Source: Mycolicibacter virginiensis (GTDB lineage Bacteria > Actinomycetota > Actinomycetes > Mycobacteriales > Mycobacteriaceae). Taken from it: a stretch of DNA of 64,000 bases. The position numbers and the translations under genes were made by a program. A model generated the notes under the pieces. The model had not been told where the DNA came from. It worked only from the letters and a program-made list of their open reading frames with translations, and did no database searches. The stretch lies in NCBI RefSeq assembly GCF_022374935.2, contig NZ_CP092430.2:2852001-2916000 (forward strand), in the 5' to 3' direction. Below, piece by piece: positions 16,033 through 24,247 of the stretch; position 1 is the first letter of the stretch, and every line of letters begins with the position of its first letter.

Positions 16033-16033
16033 G
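16006..16033 (+). repeat. attL of island 2 (28-bp direct repeat)
   Basis: Twenty-eight bases from CTGGTTCAATCCC to GCGCACCAG are identical to 30112-30139 and cover the T arm, acceptor and CCA end of tRNA-Val(GAC). The bases on either side differ between the copies. Confidence 0.92.
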
Positions 16034-16150
16034 GATCGACGCAGGTCGGAAGATGGTTCCGGCCTCGCAATCGCCCGACATGGGCTACACGTGGGTTAAC
16101 GGGTTCTGATCGGTATGGCTGGCTCCGAGAATCGGAGGAACCCCCACGCC

Positions 16151-16546
16151 ATGACCACCACCGCCACCATCACCTCTGAAGCGGGATTCGAAAGCTTGTC
16201 AGACGGCAGTGCCACGCTGCCGGCCATGACGAACACACAGATCGCCGACACTGACCCAATCCAGACTCCAGCGGGTGCGATCCGCGTCGACGGCTGGGAT
16301 ATGGGTAGCCGAGGGTTCTACGGCGCCACCTCGGTGACCATCGCCGCGTCAGGTTGGTTGAACAACGACGTGTGCATCTACACGGGCGGCGTACAGCACG
16401 ACGACGGCACCTGCACCGAGTGGGTGATCATGGCCGGCGAGGTCCACCCGGACATGCCTCTCAACGCGGCTCAGGCAAGGCAGATCGGCGAAGCGCTGAT
16501 TGCGGCAGCCGACGAGCTGGACGCGATTGCCGAGGCCGCGAAGTGA
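16151..16546 (+). CDS. Hypothetical protein, first gene of the left operon
   Basis: A 131-residue protein. The ATG at 16151 follows GGAGGA by about 10 bases and is preferred over the ATG at 16115. The body (VRVDGWDM...VTIAASGWLNNDVCIYTGG) reads as a beta-rich domain, ending in an Ala-rich helix. This type of small protein is frequent near att sites of mycobacterial elements. Its TGA overlaps the GTG of the next gene. Confidence 0.55.
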   Translation: MTTTATITSEAGFESLSDGSATLPAMTNTQIADTDPIQTPAGAIRVDGWDMGSRGFYGATSVTIAASGWLNNDVCIYTGGVQHDDGTCTEWVIMAGEVHPDMPLNAAQARQIGEALIAAADELDAIAEAAK

Positions 16547-16812
16547 CGCTCGCGACAGTTCCGCAGCTACCTGTGGGAGCCACCTCCGCCAGCCCCTTCG
16601 ATCCCGAAGATGGCAAACGAATGGTCCTTGCAGATCTCGGCTGCGGGGTCGTGCTGTACGCCGAGGAAGAACGCGACGGGCGGCTGACTAGCATCGGCGC
16701 CCTGTTGGATCAGCACGACAGCGAAAGCGGCTATTCGGCTGCACAGCTCCGTGCACTGATTCCCGCCCTCGCACGCGCGGCCGAGCTCGCCGACCAGTGG
16801 GCGAGACAGTGA
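16543..16812 (+). CDS. Small hypothetical protein
   Basis: An 89-residue protein from a GTG that overlaps the upstream stop (GTGA). It combines a short beta segment (GVVLYAEEERDG) with a C-terminal helix. Its own stop overlaps the next GTG. Unknown family. Confidence 0.5.
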   Translation: MTLATVPQLPVGATSASPFDPEDGKRMVLADLGCGVVLYAEEERDGRLTSIGALLDQHDSESGYSAAQLRALIPALARAAELADQWARQ

Positions 16813-17009
16813 CCACCACGGAAGCCGACGTGTTCGACTTCATCCACCGCGAACTCGATTCGGTACCGCCAGAGACCTGGACAGAGGATGAGGCGTGGCA
16901 GGTTCTGGCGGTGCTGGTCGACATCAGGCGCGCACGCAACGCGCTAGCGCGGCCTTGCGTTCCTGCCGGCGAGATAGTCGACCTGGACGGCCCACCCGAG
17001 AGGAACTGA
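16809..17009 (+). CDS. Small acidic hypothetical protein
   Basis: A 66-residue protein, again joined by a GTGA overlap to the gene before it. Acidic helix TEADVFDFIHREL and a short tail. One base separates its stop from the next ATG. Confidence 0.5.
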   Translation: MTTTEADVFDFIHRELDSVPPETWTEDEAWQVLAVLVDIRRARNALARPCVPAGEIVDLDGPPERN

Positions 17010-17010
17010 C

Positions 17011-17520
17011 ATGGCCACCTACACCTGCCCCCGCTGCGGTTACGAATCGCACTGCTCGCACGGAACCTGGTACGACCGCCATCCCGCGGCCGCCGCCGCG
17101 CTGGGGATGTTCTCGGTGATGTTCGGCTTCGCGGTCGTCGTCGGGCACCCGTGGCTGCTGCTCGTCGCGGCGCTCGGTGCCGCGGCGTACGTCGTCGATC
17201 GTGAGCACCGGCGGCGACGAGCGCTGGCCGCTCGAGCAGACTGGGAGCATCGGGCGCTCATGGGGGCGTCGGCACCGAAACTGCCGGAGTTATCACGGGT
17301 GACCGTGAAAAGGGTGCCGGACGTCGTTCGGCGGTCGAGAATGGGTGTCCGTGGCGATGGACACCCCCGGACACCCGGCGGCGGATCCGGTTCAGCTGCA
17401 CGTCGCGGGCACGACGCCGATCACTGGTCGATCACCGAGCCGATCCGGAGGACCATTGAAGACTTACAGCCTGGCCGAGGTCGCGGCGCTGGTCCTTCCG
17501 GAGGAGTGGTCCGACGGTGA
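17011..17520 (+). CDS. Zinc-ribbon membrane protein
   Basis: A 169-residue protein. The N-terminus has CPRC (Cys6, Cys9) followed by His and Cys15, a small zinc ribbon. Two hydrophobic segments (about 28-45 and 47-62) form a membrane hairpin, followed by a basic tail. The last 65 bases overlap the start of the next gene in another frame, and the region after about residue 110 looks less like protein, so the real stop may reflect a recent frame change. Confidence 0.5.
   Translation: MATYTCPRCGYESHCSHGTWYDRHPAAAAALGMFSVMFGFAVVVGHPWLLLVAALGAAAYVVDREHRRRRALAARADWEHRALMGASAPKLPELSRVTVKRVPDVVRRSRMGVRGDGHPRTPGGGSGSAARRGHDADHWSITEPIRRTIEDLQPGRGRGAGPSGGVVRR
17343..17366. other. 8-bp inverted repeat inside the 3' part of the membrane-protein gene
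   Basis: GGGTGTCC and GGACACCC with an 8-base loop, followed at once by another GGACACCC. It precedes the start of the HTH gene at 17456 by about 90 bases and could be an operator or attenuator. Confidence 0.3.
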
Positions 17521-17746
17521 ACGCTGGCTCGCGCGCCGGCTGAACCGCGGCGAGATACGCGGATACCGGGTCGGGCGCACCTGGCGGATGACCGAAGGCC
17601 ACGTGCAAGAGTTCATCGAATCCTGCAGCAATACCCTGCGCGCAACGACAGAGCCGGCGGCCGAACCCGTGCGCCCGGTATCGGTGATCAATGGCCTGTC
17701 GCCGCGCGGCCGGGCGCGGGTCCGGCGATCGGACGCGGACACTTAA
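17456..17746 (+). CDS. Helix-turn-helix (excisionase-type) DNA-binding protein
   Basis: A 96-residue protein from a TTG preceded by GGAGGA at a suitable distance. YSLAEVAALVL...WLARRLNRGEIRGYRVGRTWRMTEGHVQEFI is a winged excisionase-type HTH. An upstream GTG at 17345 would extend it over the neighbouring gene. It could be the element's repressor or a second directionality factor. Confidence 0.6.
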   Translation: MKTYSLAEVAALVLPEEWSDGERWLARRLNRGEIRGYRVGRTWRMTEGHVQEFIESCSNTLRATTEPAAEPVRPVSVINGLSPRGRARVRRSDADT

Positions 17747-17768
17747 ATGCGAGAGGCAGGAGTGAACC

Positions 17769-18038
17769 ATGGGCAAGCGACTTGAACAGGCGCTCGCCGA
17801 GGCCGACGACATCGAACGCGCCGAAGCTGACGCCGACCCGAACGCTCCGATTCCTGCTCACGTCAAGGTGAGCCGGCCAGGCCGGGCCCGCAGCAAGGTG
17901 CTGCAGGTGCGCCTTAACCCCGACGAGTTCGACGCGCTCGAAGAGATCGCCGAGCGGCGTGGGCTGCCGGTGTCGACTGTTGCGCGTGAGCAGTTGCTCC
18001 GGCTGATCGCAGCGGACGAGGCCGCGCAGCCGAGATGA
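17769..18038 (+). CDS. Ribbon-helix-helix (CopG-like) protein
   Basis: An 89-residue protein, acidic at first, then SKVLQVRLNPDEFDALEEIAERRGLPVSTVAREQLLRLI, a ribbon-helix-helix domain with the expected strand and two helices. These are antitoxins or plasmid copy/repressor proteins. No toxin-like gene adjoins it; the next gene is a Phd-type antitoxin. Confidence 0.7.
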   Translation: MGKRLEQALAEADDIERAEADADPNAPIPAHVKVSRPGRARSKVLQVRLNPDEFDALEEIAERRGLPVSTVAREQLLRLIAADEAAQPR

Positions 18039-18136
18039 ACCCCCCTTTGACCTGTGGATTTAGCAGTCCAGCGGTATGGTGGGCACCGCAGGTTGAGCGC
18101 GATTCGCGAAGGTGCTCACCTCAGAGAGGTATACCG

Positions 18137-18421
18137 ATGACCGACCGCCGCGTGCCCATCGCCGAGGCCCGGGCGCGCCTGTCGGCGGTGATCAAGTCGG
18201 CCGCCGACGGTGACATCATCCTCATGAGTCACGGTCGGCCCGCCGCGGTGCTGATGTCGCCCGAGCACTACCGCTCGCTGCTGGATGAGCTTGATGACCT
18301 GCAGGACCGCTTGGGGGTGCTCGAAAGCCGAGACGCGCCAGCGGTGCCGTTCGATCAGGCGATGGCCGAGCTGGGCATTACTGACGAGGTCAGAAGTTCA
18401 CCGCCGCGACAGCGCCGTTAA
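18137..18421 (+). CDS. Phd/YefM-family antitoxin without adjacent toxin
   Basis: A 94-residue protein: VPIAEARARLSAVIKSAADGDIILMSHGRPAAVLMSPEHYRSLL is the Phd/YefM fold that binds DNA and neutralises a partner toxin. GGTATACC at 18128-18135, just before the ATG, is a possible operator. The gene runs 32 bases into the end of the convergent tape-measure gene, leaving no room for a RelE, Doc or PIN toxin downstream. Confidence 0.75.
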   Translation: MTDRRVPIAEARARLSAVIKSAADGDIILMSHGRPAAVLMSPEHYRSLLDELDDLQDRLGVLESRDAPAVPFDQAMAELGITDEVRSSPPRQRR

Positions 18422-21400
18422 GCGATCCCGAATTGATCATCCACATCGACTCATTCATCATTTCGCCCGGCGACTGGCCCGGGCCCGCGTAGATGGTGAG
18501 CTGTCCAACGCCCGGCGTGACCGTGTTGACGGAAGGCTTGTCGTAGAAGCGCATCCACGTCGGAACGTCGCCCGTCCGCTTGTCCAGGGGGTTCTGCTCG
18601 CTGTAGCTCGACATCGTGTCGTTGTTGGTGTTGAGCAGGAAGCGGATATCACCCATCAGGTCGCCCTGGCCGAATCCGACCAGACTGCTCATGAAGCGGC
18701 CGACGTAGGAACCGACGATGTGATAGATCTGTATGCCCAGCGTGATCGCCTGGTTGACGCCCTGGATCGCGCCCGACACGATCGACGCGATCTCGGAGAC
18801 GCCGCGCGCCGCCTCGCCGACCTGACCGCCGAACTCCTCTGGCGCCATGCTCGCGAAGTCGCCGACGGTGTTGGCGACATCGGCGACGGTGGTGGCGATG
18901 TTCGAGGCGAACGTGAGCCACTTCTGGGAGTTCTCAATGATCTTGACGACGTCTTCGCCGTTGCGCAGGCCATAGACCAGGCGATCGGCGGTATCCTGCG
19001 TCGCCCCAATCGCATCGACGCCTGACTTGATGTTGGCGAATACGTCGTTGACGATCTTGCCGATATTGCCGGCGCCCTGCTGGATCTGCTGCAGCGGGTT
19101 CTGCTGCGTGAAGCCATGCTCCTGCGAGATCGAGTTCTGCACCCGGGTCAGCGCCGCGATCTGGTCGGCGTTGCCATTCTCGTCCGTGGCCTTCAGCTGG
19201 GCGATGTTGCGCGAGATGTCGTTCAGGGTCGATCCGACCACTTCATCGGACGCACCGGGCGCCTGGGCGGCCGCAATCCGGTTTGCCAGCTCGGGGTCGC
19301 TGATGCCGTTCGGGTAGTTGGCCAGCATCGGGTTCTGGGCGCCGAGCGGGTACTGGCCGCGGTTGCCTGACCCGGGCGACGTTGTGCCGTAGCCGAAGTT
19401 GGGCAGTCCGCCAGGAGGCAAGGGCACGCCGGCCGGGATGACGAACAGGCCGGTTCCCGTCATCTGATTGTCAAATCCGGTGAACGCGTGAACGTGATCT
19501 TCGTGGCGAGTGGTAGGCCCGTTGCCAGTGCCGGCGATCGGCGTGTAGGACCGAGCTTGCTCCCCGGCGTTCTGGATCGTGTCATTCCAAATCGACCAGC
19601 TCAGGCCGAAAGCCTTCGCGTTGTCCTGCACGAACTTGTTGATCCGGTTTCCGAGCTCGACACCCTCGGGTGTCTGCTTGCCGATCACGTCGGTCATGAT
19701 GTCCAGCGCGCCACCCGAGCTGTGCTCATGTGAACCCGAGTCGTTCGCGCGGTACCCGCCGATCGTCAGGCCGCGGGCGCGCAGCTCGTCACCGAATACC
19801 GCAGTGACGGCGTTGTCGAGCAATTTGGCGTTCGGGGTGAGCTTGTCGCGATTCTGCGCCATGCCGGCCGGAAGCTTGCGGGCATCGATCAGACCCCTGG
19901 GCGCCCCGACGTCGAACTGCGGCACTACGACGGTGTTCGGGAGCACGTTCGGCAGCGCGCGCGTCGGCATTGGGATATTGCCCGGGCCGGGGGTGGTGTC
20001 GGTCGGCGTCGGGAGGCCGATGATGGGCGGCGTTGCGCCGGGGAGCACGTCAGCCCACGGCGGGGCCTGTCCTGCGGATTGCATCGCCGCGACAACGCGC
20101 TGCACGTAATCCGCCGGCTGGGCGTTGCCCTGCCAGTCGCTCGACAAACCGGCCTGCCCAACGACCTTGGCGATCCATTGGGCCAACTCCAGATCAGTGC
20201 CTCCCGCAGGGAAGGCTCCCGCGACGCTCTCTCGATCCTTGAACTGCTTAAGCAACGCGTCGACATGCGACTGCAGATCGGATGCGCCGCCGAGCTGCGC
20301 ATCGGTGAAACCGAGAGTTGGATTGCCCGACGGGTTGTTGCCCTCGACCTGACTGAAGCCCTGAATGAGCCGAATCTGCTCTGGGCTAACTCCCCGCCGC
20401 TTCAGTTCATCCACCAGCCCGGAGTCCGTGCCGGGGATCGACCGTGGCAAGTTCCCTGCGCCCGGCCCGAGAAGGTCTGCCCATGGGTCGCTCTTGCCGA
20501 TGCCGGTGCTCTTCCGGCGCGCCAGCTCCTCGTCGGAGATGGTCTTGTGCCAGACGGGGGTTACCAGGTCGCCACGGAAGCCGAGCAATCCCATAGCCAG
20601 GCTTGAGAATTGGCTAGCGAGGTCGCTCAGGCCCTGGCCGATGTCCCCGAACTGGCCGAAGCTCTTGGCAAAGCCCTTGAGGCCGCGGTTCTCGTCGAAC
20701 TGGTGGTTGAGGTAGGCGCTCAGGATGGAGTTGTCGGCGCCGGCGATGCGGTCGGGCAGCAGCGCGCCGCCCAGGGCGCTCGCGCCGCCTGCCGCCGGTG
20801 CGCCGGCGAATGCCCCTGCAGCTCCCGACATCACCGACGCCGCCGCGCCCGAGACCGATCCGGCGGCCGCGGTCATGCCCGCGGCCATGTCGGTGATCAT
20901 CTTGCGGCCGACAGTCCCGGTGTAGCCGTCGCCGGAGAACGGGCCCTTCTTGGCCGGCGAGTGCTGGAAGAAGTCGGAGATCCCGTGCATGATGCGCTTG
21001 GTCTGGTCAATAACGGCGCTGAGTCCAGTCGCGTCCATAAGGCCCTGCTTGAGGCCTTCGAGCAGCGCCTTGCCGCCATCCTCGCCGAGGCGCTTCAGCC
21101 CAGGCTTGACCGCGTCGCCGAGCTTAGTCAGCAAGCTGGTGAAGAAGTCCGTGATGCCGGTGCTGCCGTTGATCAGGCCGGTGATCACCGTGACGAAATC
21201 GCGGACGAATCCAATGATGATCGGCCAGTAAGGCTGCGTGGAGATCAGGAAGTCCGTGATCGAACCGAACAGCTTCGGCAACTGCGGACCAACGGAATTC
21301 ACCAGCTCCAGGAACGCCTGGGTGAGCGGCTGCAGTTGCGGCAGCAGCGCAACGAACGAATCCGACATCCCCTTAAAGAGCTGCGGCAACTGCGGGCCGA

Positions 21401-23045
21401 CCGACGCCATCAGTTGTGAGAACGCCGACGACAGCCCGATCAGGAACTGGTTGAGCGCCGGCGCCATGCCGGTAATGGCCGGCTCCAACTGGCCCATCGT
21501 CGCCGCGAAGGTGTTGAAGAACGTCTGCCAGCCCGGCGCGATCGCAATGCCCAGCTGGGTGAACGCGGTTGCCAGCGACACCAAGCCTTCCAGGATCGGC
21601 TGTAGCATCGGCGTGAACGCGTCAGTCGCCTCGCGCAGCACAGTGAAGAAGTCGATGAGCTTGCTCTGACCCTGCTCCGACTGCGTCCAGCCGTTGAGCT
21701 GCGCGGTGATCTTGTCCAGCCAGCCCAGCAGTCCCCCGCCGCCGAACCGATCGGCGATATCCATGATGTGGTTGAACGCGGCGCCGACCGAATAGACGAT
21801 GTTGATCAGGTGGCTGATTCCGTCGATGCCCGACTGAATCCAGCGCTGCAAGGAGCCGGACTGCGCGGCCTTGTCGATGACGTCGGAGAAGAATCCGAGC
21901 ATCTGCGAGATGCGGCCGCCGATCTGCTCAAAGAAGCTCGACCCGATGACGGTCAACTGCGTGAAGATCTTCAGTAGCGGGGCCATGGCCGGCGCCATCG
22001 CCTGCAGTCCCTTGGAGATGTTCTCGATGAACAGCTGGAAGCCCTGCATGATCTGCGGTTGCATCAGCAGGCCGGCGAATTGGTGCGCCATCTGCCCGTA
22101 CACGCCGGCCACTTGCGACATACCCTTGCCGAGGGCGGGCATCCACGTCTGGATCAACGGCTGAATGTCGTTGATGACCTGCTTGAAGAATGAGTCCTGA
22201 ATCGCCGCGGCGCCCAGCTTGAACTGGTTGCGGAACTGCGCGATCTGCAGCATGGCCTGGCCCGCGACCGGCCCCATGTTCTTGATGTCCTCAAGGAACT
22301 TCTTCGGGTCGTCGGCCATCATGTCTTTGAGCGCGTCCCCGACGCCGTGGAACGCGATCTTCAGGGTGCCCATCGAGAATCCAACGCCGGCGGCCGCGGC
22401 CGGCAGTAGGGCAAGGGCGCCGGTCAGCTGACGTACAGCGCCGGCCACCTGGGTCACACCCATCAGCCCGGCCGCGCCACCCAACCCCGCCAGGCCGCCG
22501 AGTGACGCGCCACCCAGCGCAAGTCCGCTGATCTTGCCGACGCTCATCTCAAAACTGGCGATGTGCTTGACGGCATTGCGCAAGTGCTGGTTGGTCTTTG
22601 CGGCGGCCTCACCGACGCCATCGAGGCCGAACTTGAACTTCTCGAGGGCGAGCGCGCCGGCCCGTGCCTCGGGGCCGAAGAAGCTCGCGGCGAGGGTTAG
22701 GCCGCGCAAAGCCTCGTGAAGCCGCTCTGCGGAATCGCCCGCAGCATCGGCGCCCTCGGCGAATCTGCCCATGTCGTCACGGGACTGGCGATGCGAATGG
22801 TGCAGGCGGACATGCGCCCGGTCCACGTCGTCGATGCGGCGCTCGTAGTGCTCTGCCGAATCGCCGGTGCGGTCGAACTCGCGTTCGGTGTCACGCAGGC
22901 TGCGTTGGGTTTTCGTCAGCGACGAGTCGAGGTTCTCTGAGGATGCCGCAGTGCGATCGAGATCGCGCGCAGCCTTCTGCGCGCCCGAGCTGTTGTACTC
23001 GATCTCGATCTTGCCGTGGGCGCGGCCGAGGCTGTAATCAGTCAA
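18390..23045 (-). CDS. Phage tape-measure-like protein with M15-type peptidase domain
   Basis: A 1551-residue protein from a TTG preceded by GGGAGG at good spacing; longer in-frame starts are Arg/Cys-rich and not protein-like. Coiled-coil segment (about 15-110), then hydrophobic Gly/Ala-rich segments (about 165-235), then repeated helical LPQLFKGM/GPQLPKLF blocks (to about 650), as in siphophage tape measures. At about 1050-1200 is a peptidoglycan peptidase-like domain with SHEHSSGGALDI and HEDHVHAF, the zinc-binding pattern of M15 enzymes. Such proteins set tail length and help DNA pass the wall. No other tail gene accompanies it. Confidence 0.8.
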   Translation of the reverse strand: MTDYSLGRAHGKIEIEYNSSGAQKAARDLDRTAASSENLDSSLTKTQRSLRDTEREFDRTGDSAEHYERRIDDVDRAHVRLHHSHRQSRDDMGRFAEGADAAGDSAERLHEALRGLTLAASFFGPEARAGALALEKFKFGLDGVGEAAAKTNQHLRNAVKHIASFEMSVGKISGLALGGASLGGLAGLGGAAGLMGVTQVAGAVRQLTGALALLPAAAAGVGFSMGTLKIAFHGVGDALKDMMADDPKKFLEDIKNMGPVAGQAMLQIAQFRNQFKLGAAAIQDSFFKQVINDIQPLIQTWMPALGKGMSQVAGVYGQMAHQFAGLLMQPQIMQGFQLFIENISKGLQAMAPAMAPLLKIFTQLTVIGSSFFEQIGGRISQMLGFFSDVIDKAAQSGSLQRWIQSGIDGISHLINIVYSVGAAFNHIMDIADRFGGGGLLGWLDKITAQLNGWTQSEQGQSKLIDFFTVLREATDAFTPMLQPILEGLVSLATAFTQLGIAIAPGWQTFFNTFAATMGQLEPAITGMAPALNQFLIGLSSAFSQLMASVGPQLPQLFKGMSDSFVALLPQLQPLTQAFLELVNSVGPQLPKLFGSITDFLISTQPYWPIIIGFVRDFVTVITGLINGSTGITDFFTSLLTKLGDAVKPGLKRLGEDGGKALLEGLKQGLMDATGLSAVIDQTKRIMHGISDFFQHSPAKKGPFSGDGYTGTVGRKMITDMAAGMTAAAGSVSGAAASVMSGAAGAFAGAPAAGGASALGGALLPDRIAGADNSILSAYLNHQFDENRGLKGFAKSFGQFGDIGQGLSDLASQFSSLAMGLLGFRGDLVTPVWHKTISDEELARRKSTGIGKSDPWADLLGPGAGNLPRSIPGTDSGLVDELKRRGVSPEQIRLIQGFSQVEGNNPSGNPTLGFTDAQLGGASDLQSHVDALLKQFKDRESVAGAFPAGGTDLELAQWIAKVVGQAGLSSDWQGNAQPADYVQRVVAAMQSAGQAPPWADVLPGATPPIIGLPTPTDTTPGPGNIPMPTRALPNVLPNTVVVPQFDVGAPRGLIDARKLPAGMAQNRDKLTPNAKLLDNAVTAVFGDELRARGLTIGGYRANDSGSHEHSSGGALDIMTDVIGKQTPEGVELGNRINKFVQDNAKAFGLSWSIWNDTIQNAGEQARSYTPIAGTGNGPTTRHEDHVHAFTGFDNQMTGTGLFVIPAGVPLPPGGLPNFGYGTTSPGSGNRGQYPLGAQNPMLANYPNGISDPELANRIAAAQAPGASDEVVGSTLNDISRNIAQLKATDENGNADQIAALTRVQNSISQEHGFTQQNPLQQIQQGAGNIGKIVNDVFANIKSGVDAIGATQDTADRLVYGLRNGEDVVKIIENSQKWLTFASNIATTVADVANTVGDFASMAPEEFGGQVGEAARGVSEIASIVSGAIQGVNQAITLGIQIYHIVGSYVGRFMSSLVGFGQGDLMGDIRFLLNTNNDTMSSYSEQNPLDKRTGDVPTWMRFYDKPSVNTVTPGVGQLTIYAGPGQSPGEMMNESMWMINSGSLNGAVAAVNF

Positions 23046-23427
23046 CGGAGGACCTCCCTGATGCCGCGGTGCCTGAGTCACCCAGCTCGTCAACGGCACG
23101 GCCGGGATAGGCGAATCGGGCTGTGGAAGGCCGCACCGTGTCATCGACCTCAACGACGACGGCGGCGACGTCCGGCCGTGTCCATGGCAGTCCCCACTTG
23201 GACGCCGGCAGCGGCACCACAACGGGCCTGCCCTGCTCCAGCGCATCAAGCAGGCGCCGCGATCGCCGAAATTTCTCCGCAGGCTCCTCACCGCGGCAAG
23301 CCGCCGGTGTGTACCGCCAACGCGGGTCGTGGCGTCGGCACGCCTCGCGTTCGTCGTCCAACAACGACGCGTACAGGCCCGGTGCGCGAAACCCGCGTAC
23401 CCCGCCGAGAGCCCTAATTCGCGGCAT
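23038..23427 (-). CDS. Hypothetical protein upstream of the tape-measure gene
   Basis: A 129-residue basic protein; the ATG at 23427 has GAGGTGGG about 8 bases upstream, and a start at 23454 is possible. Its stop overlaps the tape-measure start by 8 bases, so the two are coupled. The position suggests a tail-assembly function, but the sequence (LLDALEQGRPVVVPLPASKWGLPW) resembles no chaperone I know. Confidence 0.5.
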   Translation of the reverse strand: MPRIRALGGVRGFRAPGLYASLLDDEREACRRHDPRWRYTPAACRGEEPAEKFRRSRRLLDALEQGRPVVVPLPASKWGLPWTRPDVAAVVVEVDDTVRPSTARFAYPGRAVDELGDSGTAASGRSSVD

Positions 23428-23959
23428 TGCGCGCCCACCTCGTATTCGCGGCACGCTGGGCCTTCACTGATGTCAGCGACGGGGCCGCCGGCAGGTCCGT
23501 GTGCACCCGCCTCAGCATCCGGTCCACCGCCGTCTCCAGCAGACGAATCTCGCCCGCCAGCTTTACCCGGATCTTGTCGTCGTCGGTGGCACGGTAGCTG
23601 CCATAGAGGTCAGCTCTCCGGTCGATGGCGGCAGCGATCATCTCCAAAGTGGCCAGCTCGACCGCCGACCATTCCAGCGGCTGATCGGGCGGCAACCCCA
23701 TCGCGTCCGACTTCTGGGCCAGCTCGGTGTTGAGCGCCTGGAGCAGCGCCATCGCGTCCGGCCCATGGGCATGCGGCCCGTGCTTGAAACCGGCAGCCGA
23801 TCGCGACCGTGCCGTTTCTGTAACGCCCTGAGCGTTACGGTTGTCACATCGGCGGCCGCGGTGCGCGCGCTGCCTGCAGGCAGCGGAACAGTATTGAGCC
23901 CGCGCACGACCGATGAACTTGTCGCCGCAGGTCACGCACGTTCGCTTAGCACCAGTCAT
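23414..23959 (-). CDS. Zinc-finger protein, possible terminase-small-subunit-like
   Basis: A 181-residue protein. The N-terminal CVTCGDKF...YCSAACRQRAHR is a four-Cys zinc knuckle; the rest is helical, with acidic and basic stretches and a KIRVKLAGEIRLLETAVDRML coiled segment. Similar Cys-knuckle proteins occur in actinophage packaging or replication modules. It overlaps the next gene by 14 bases. Assignment weak. Confidence 0.5.
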   Translation of the reverse strand: MTGAKRTCVTCGDKFIGRARAQYCSAACRQRAHRGRRCDNRNAQGVTETARSRSAAGFKHGPHAHGPDAMALLQALNTELAQKSDAMGLPPDQPLEWSAVELATLEMIAAAIDRRADLYGSYRATDDDKIRVKLAGEIRLLETAVDRMLRRVHTDLPAAPSLTSVKAQRAANTRWARNAAN

Positions 23960-24247
23960 GACCACCATCCCGGCGCCGGGAAACTGGCTGGTCGGGGTGA
24001 AAATGGCCCCAAAACGGGGGTTGCATCCGTAATGCGAACCCTACGAAAATGCGTGCGCAGACAATGAGACACAGAACGCTCAGGCTGTGACTGCTGGGGC
24101 GGGAGGGGCTACCCCCCATACCCCGCGTAGCGCAGGCGGCGGCCGGCGCAGGTACAAGCTGGGGGCCGTGAGTTGTCCCCGTCGTGGCAAGTCCTTGCCC
24201 TGATGCAGACCAAGGGTTGGGTTTGACGCCATGGCCGCCGCCTAGTC
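23960..24247. other. Intergenic region of 288 bases
   Basis: No protein-like frame on either strand. It separates the tail-type genes from the replication-type genes and probably contains the promoter for the tape-measure operon; a lower-G+C stretch lies near 24040-24070. I could not place a convincing -35/-10 pair. Confidence 0.4.

Noticed and set aside
15848..16081. Minus-strand frame reading LVRGTGIEPATSS
   Set aside because: The well-known false peptide produced by reading tRNA 3' ends in reverse; it overlaps tRNA-Cys and tRNA-Val. The same applies to GIEPATFRV near 15550 and LVRGTGIEPV near 30120.
18047..18080. TTGACC ... TATGGT as promoter of the Phd-like gene
   Set aside because: The spacer would be 22 bases, too long for a normal sigma-A promoter, and no better pair was seen.
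22664..23110. Plus-strand frame antisense to the tape-measure N-terminus
   Set aside because: Arg/Pro/Cys-rich shadow with no start context; the minus strand has a good ribosome site and continuous coiled coil.
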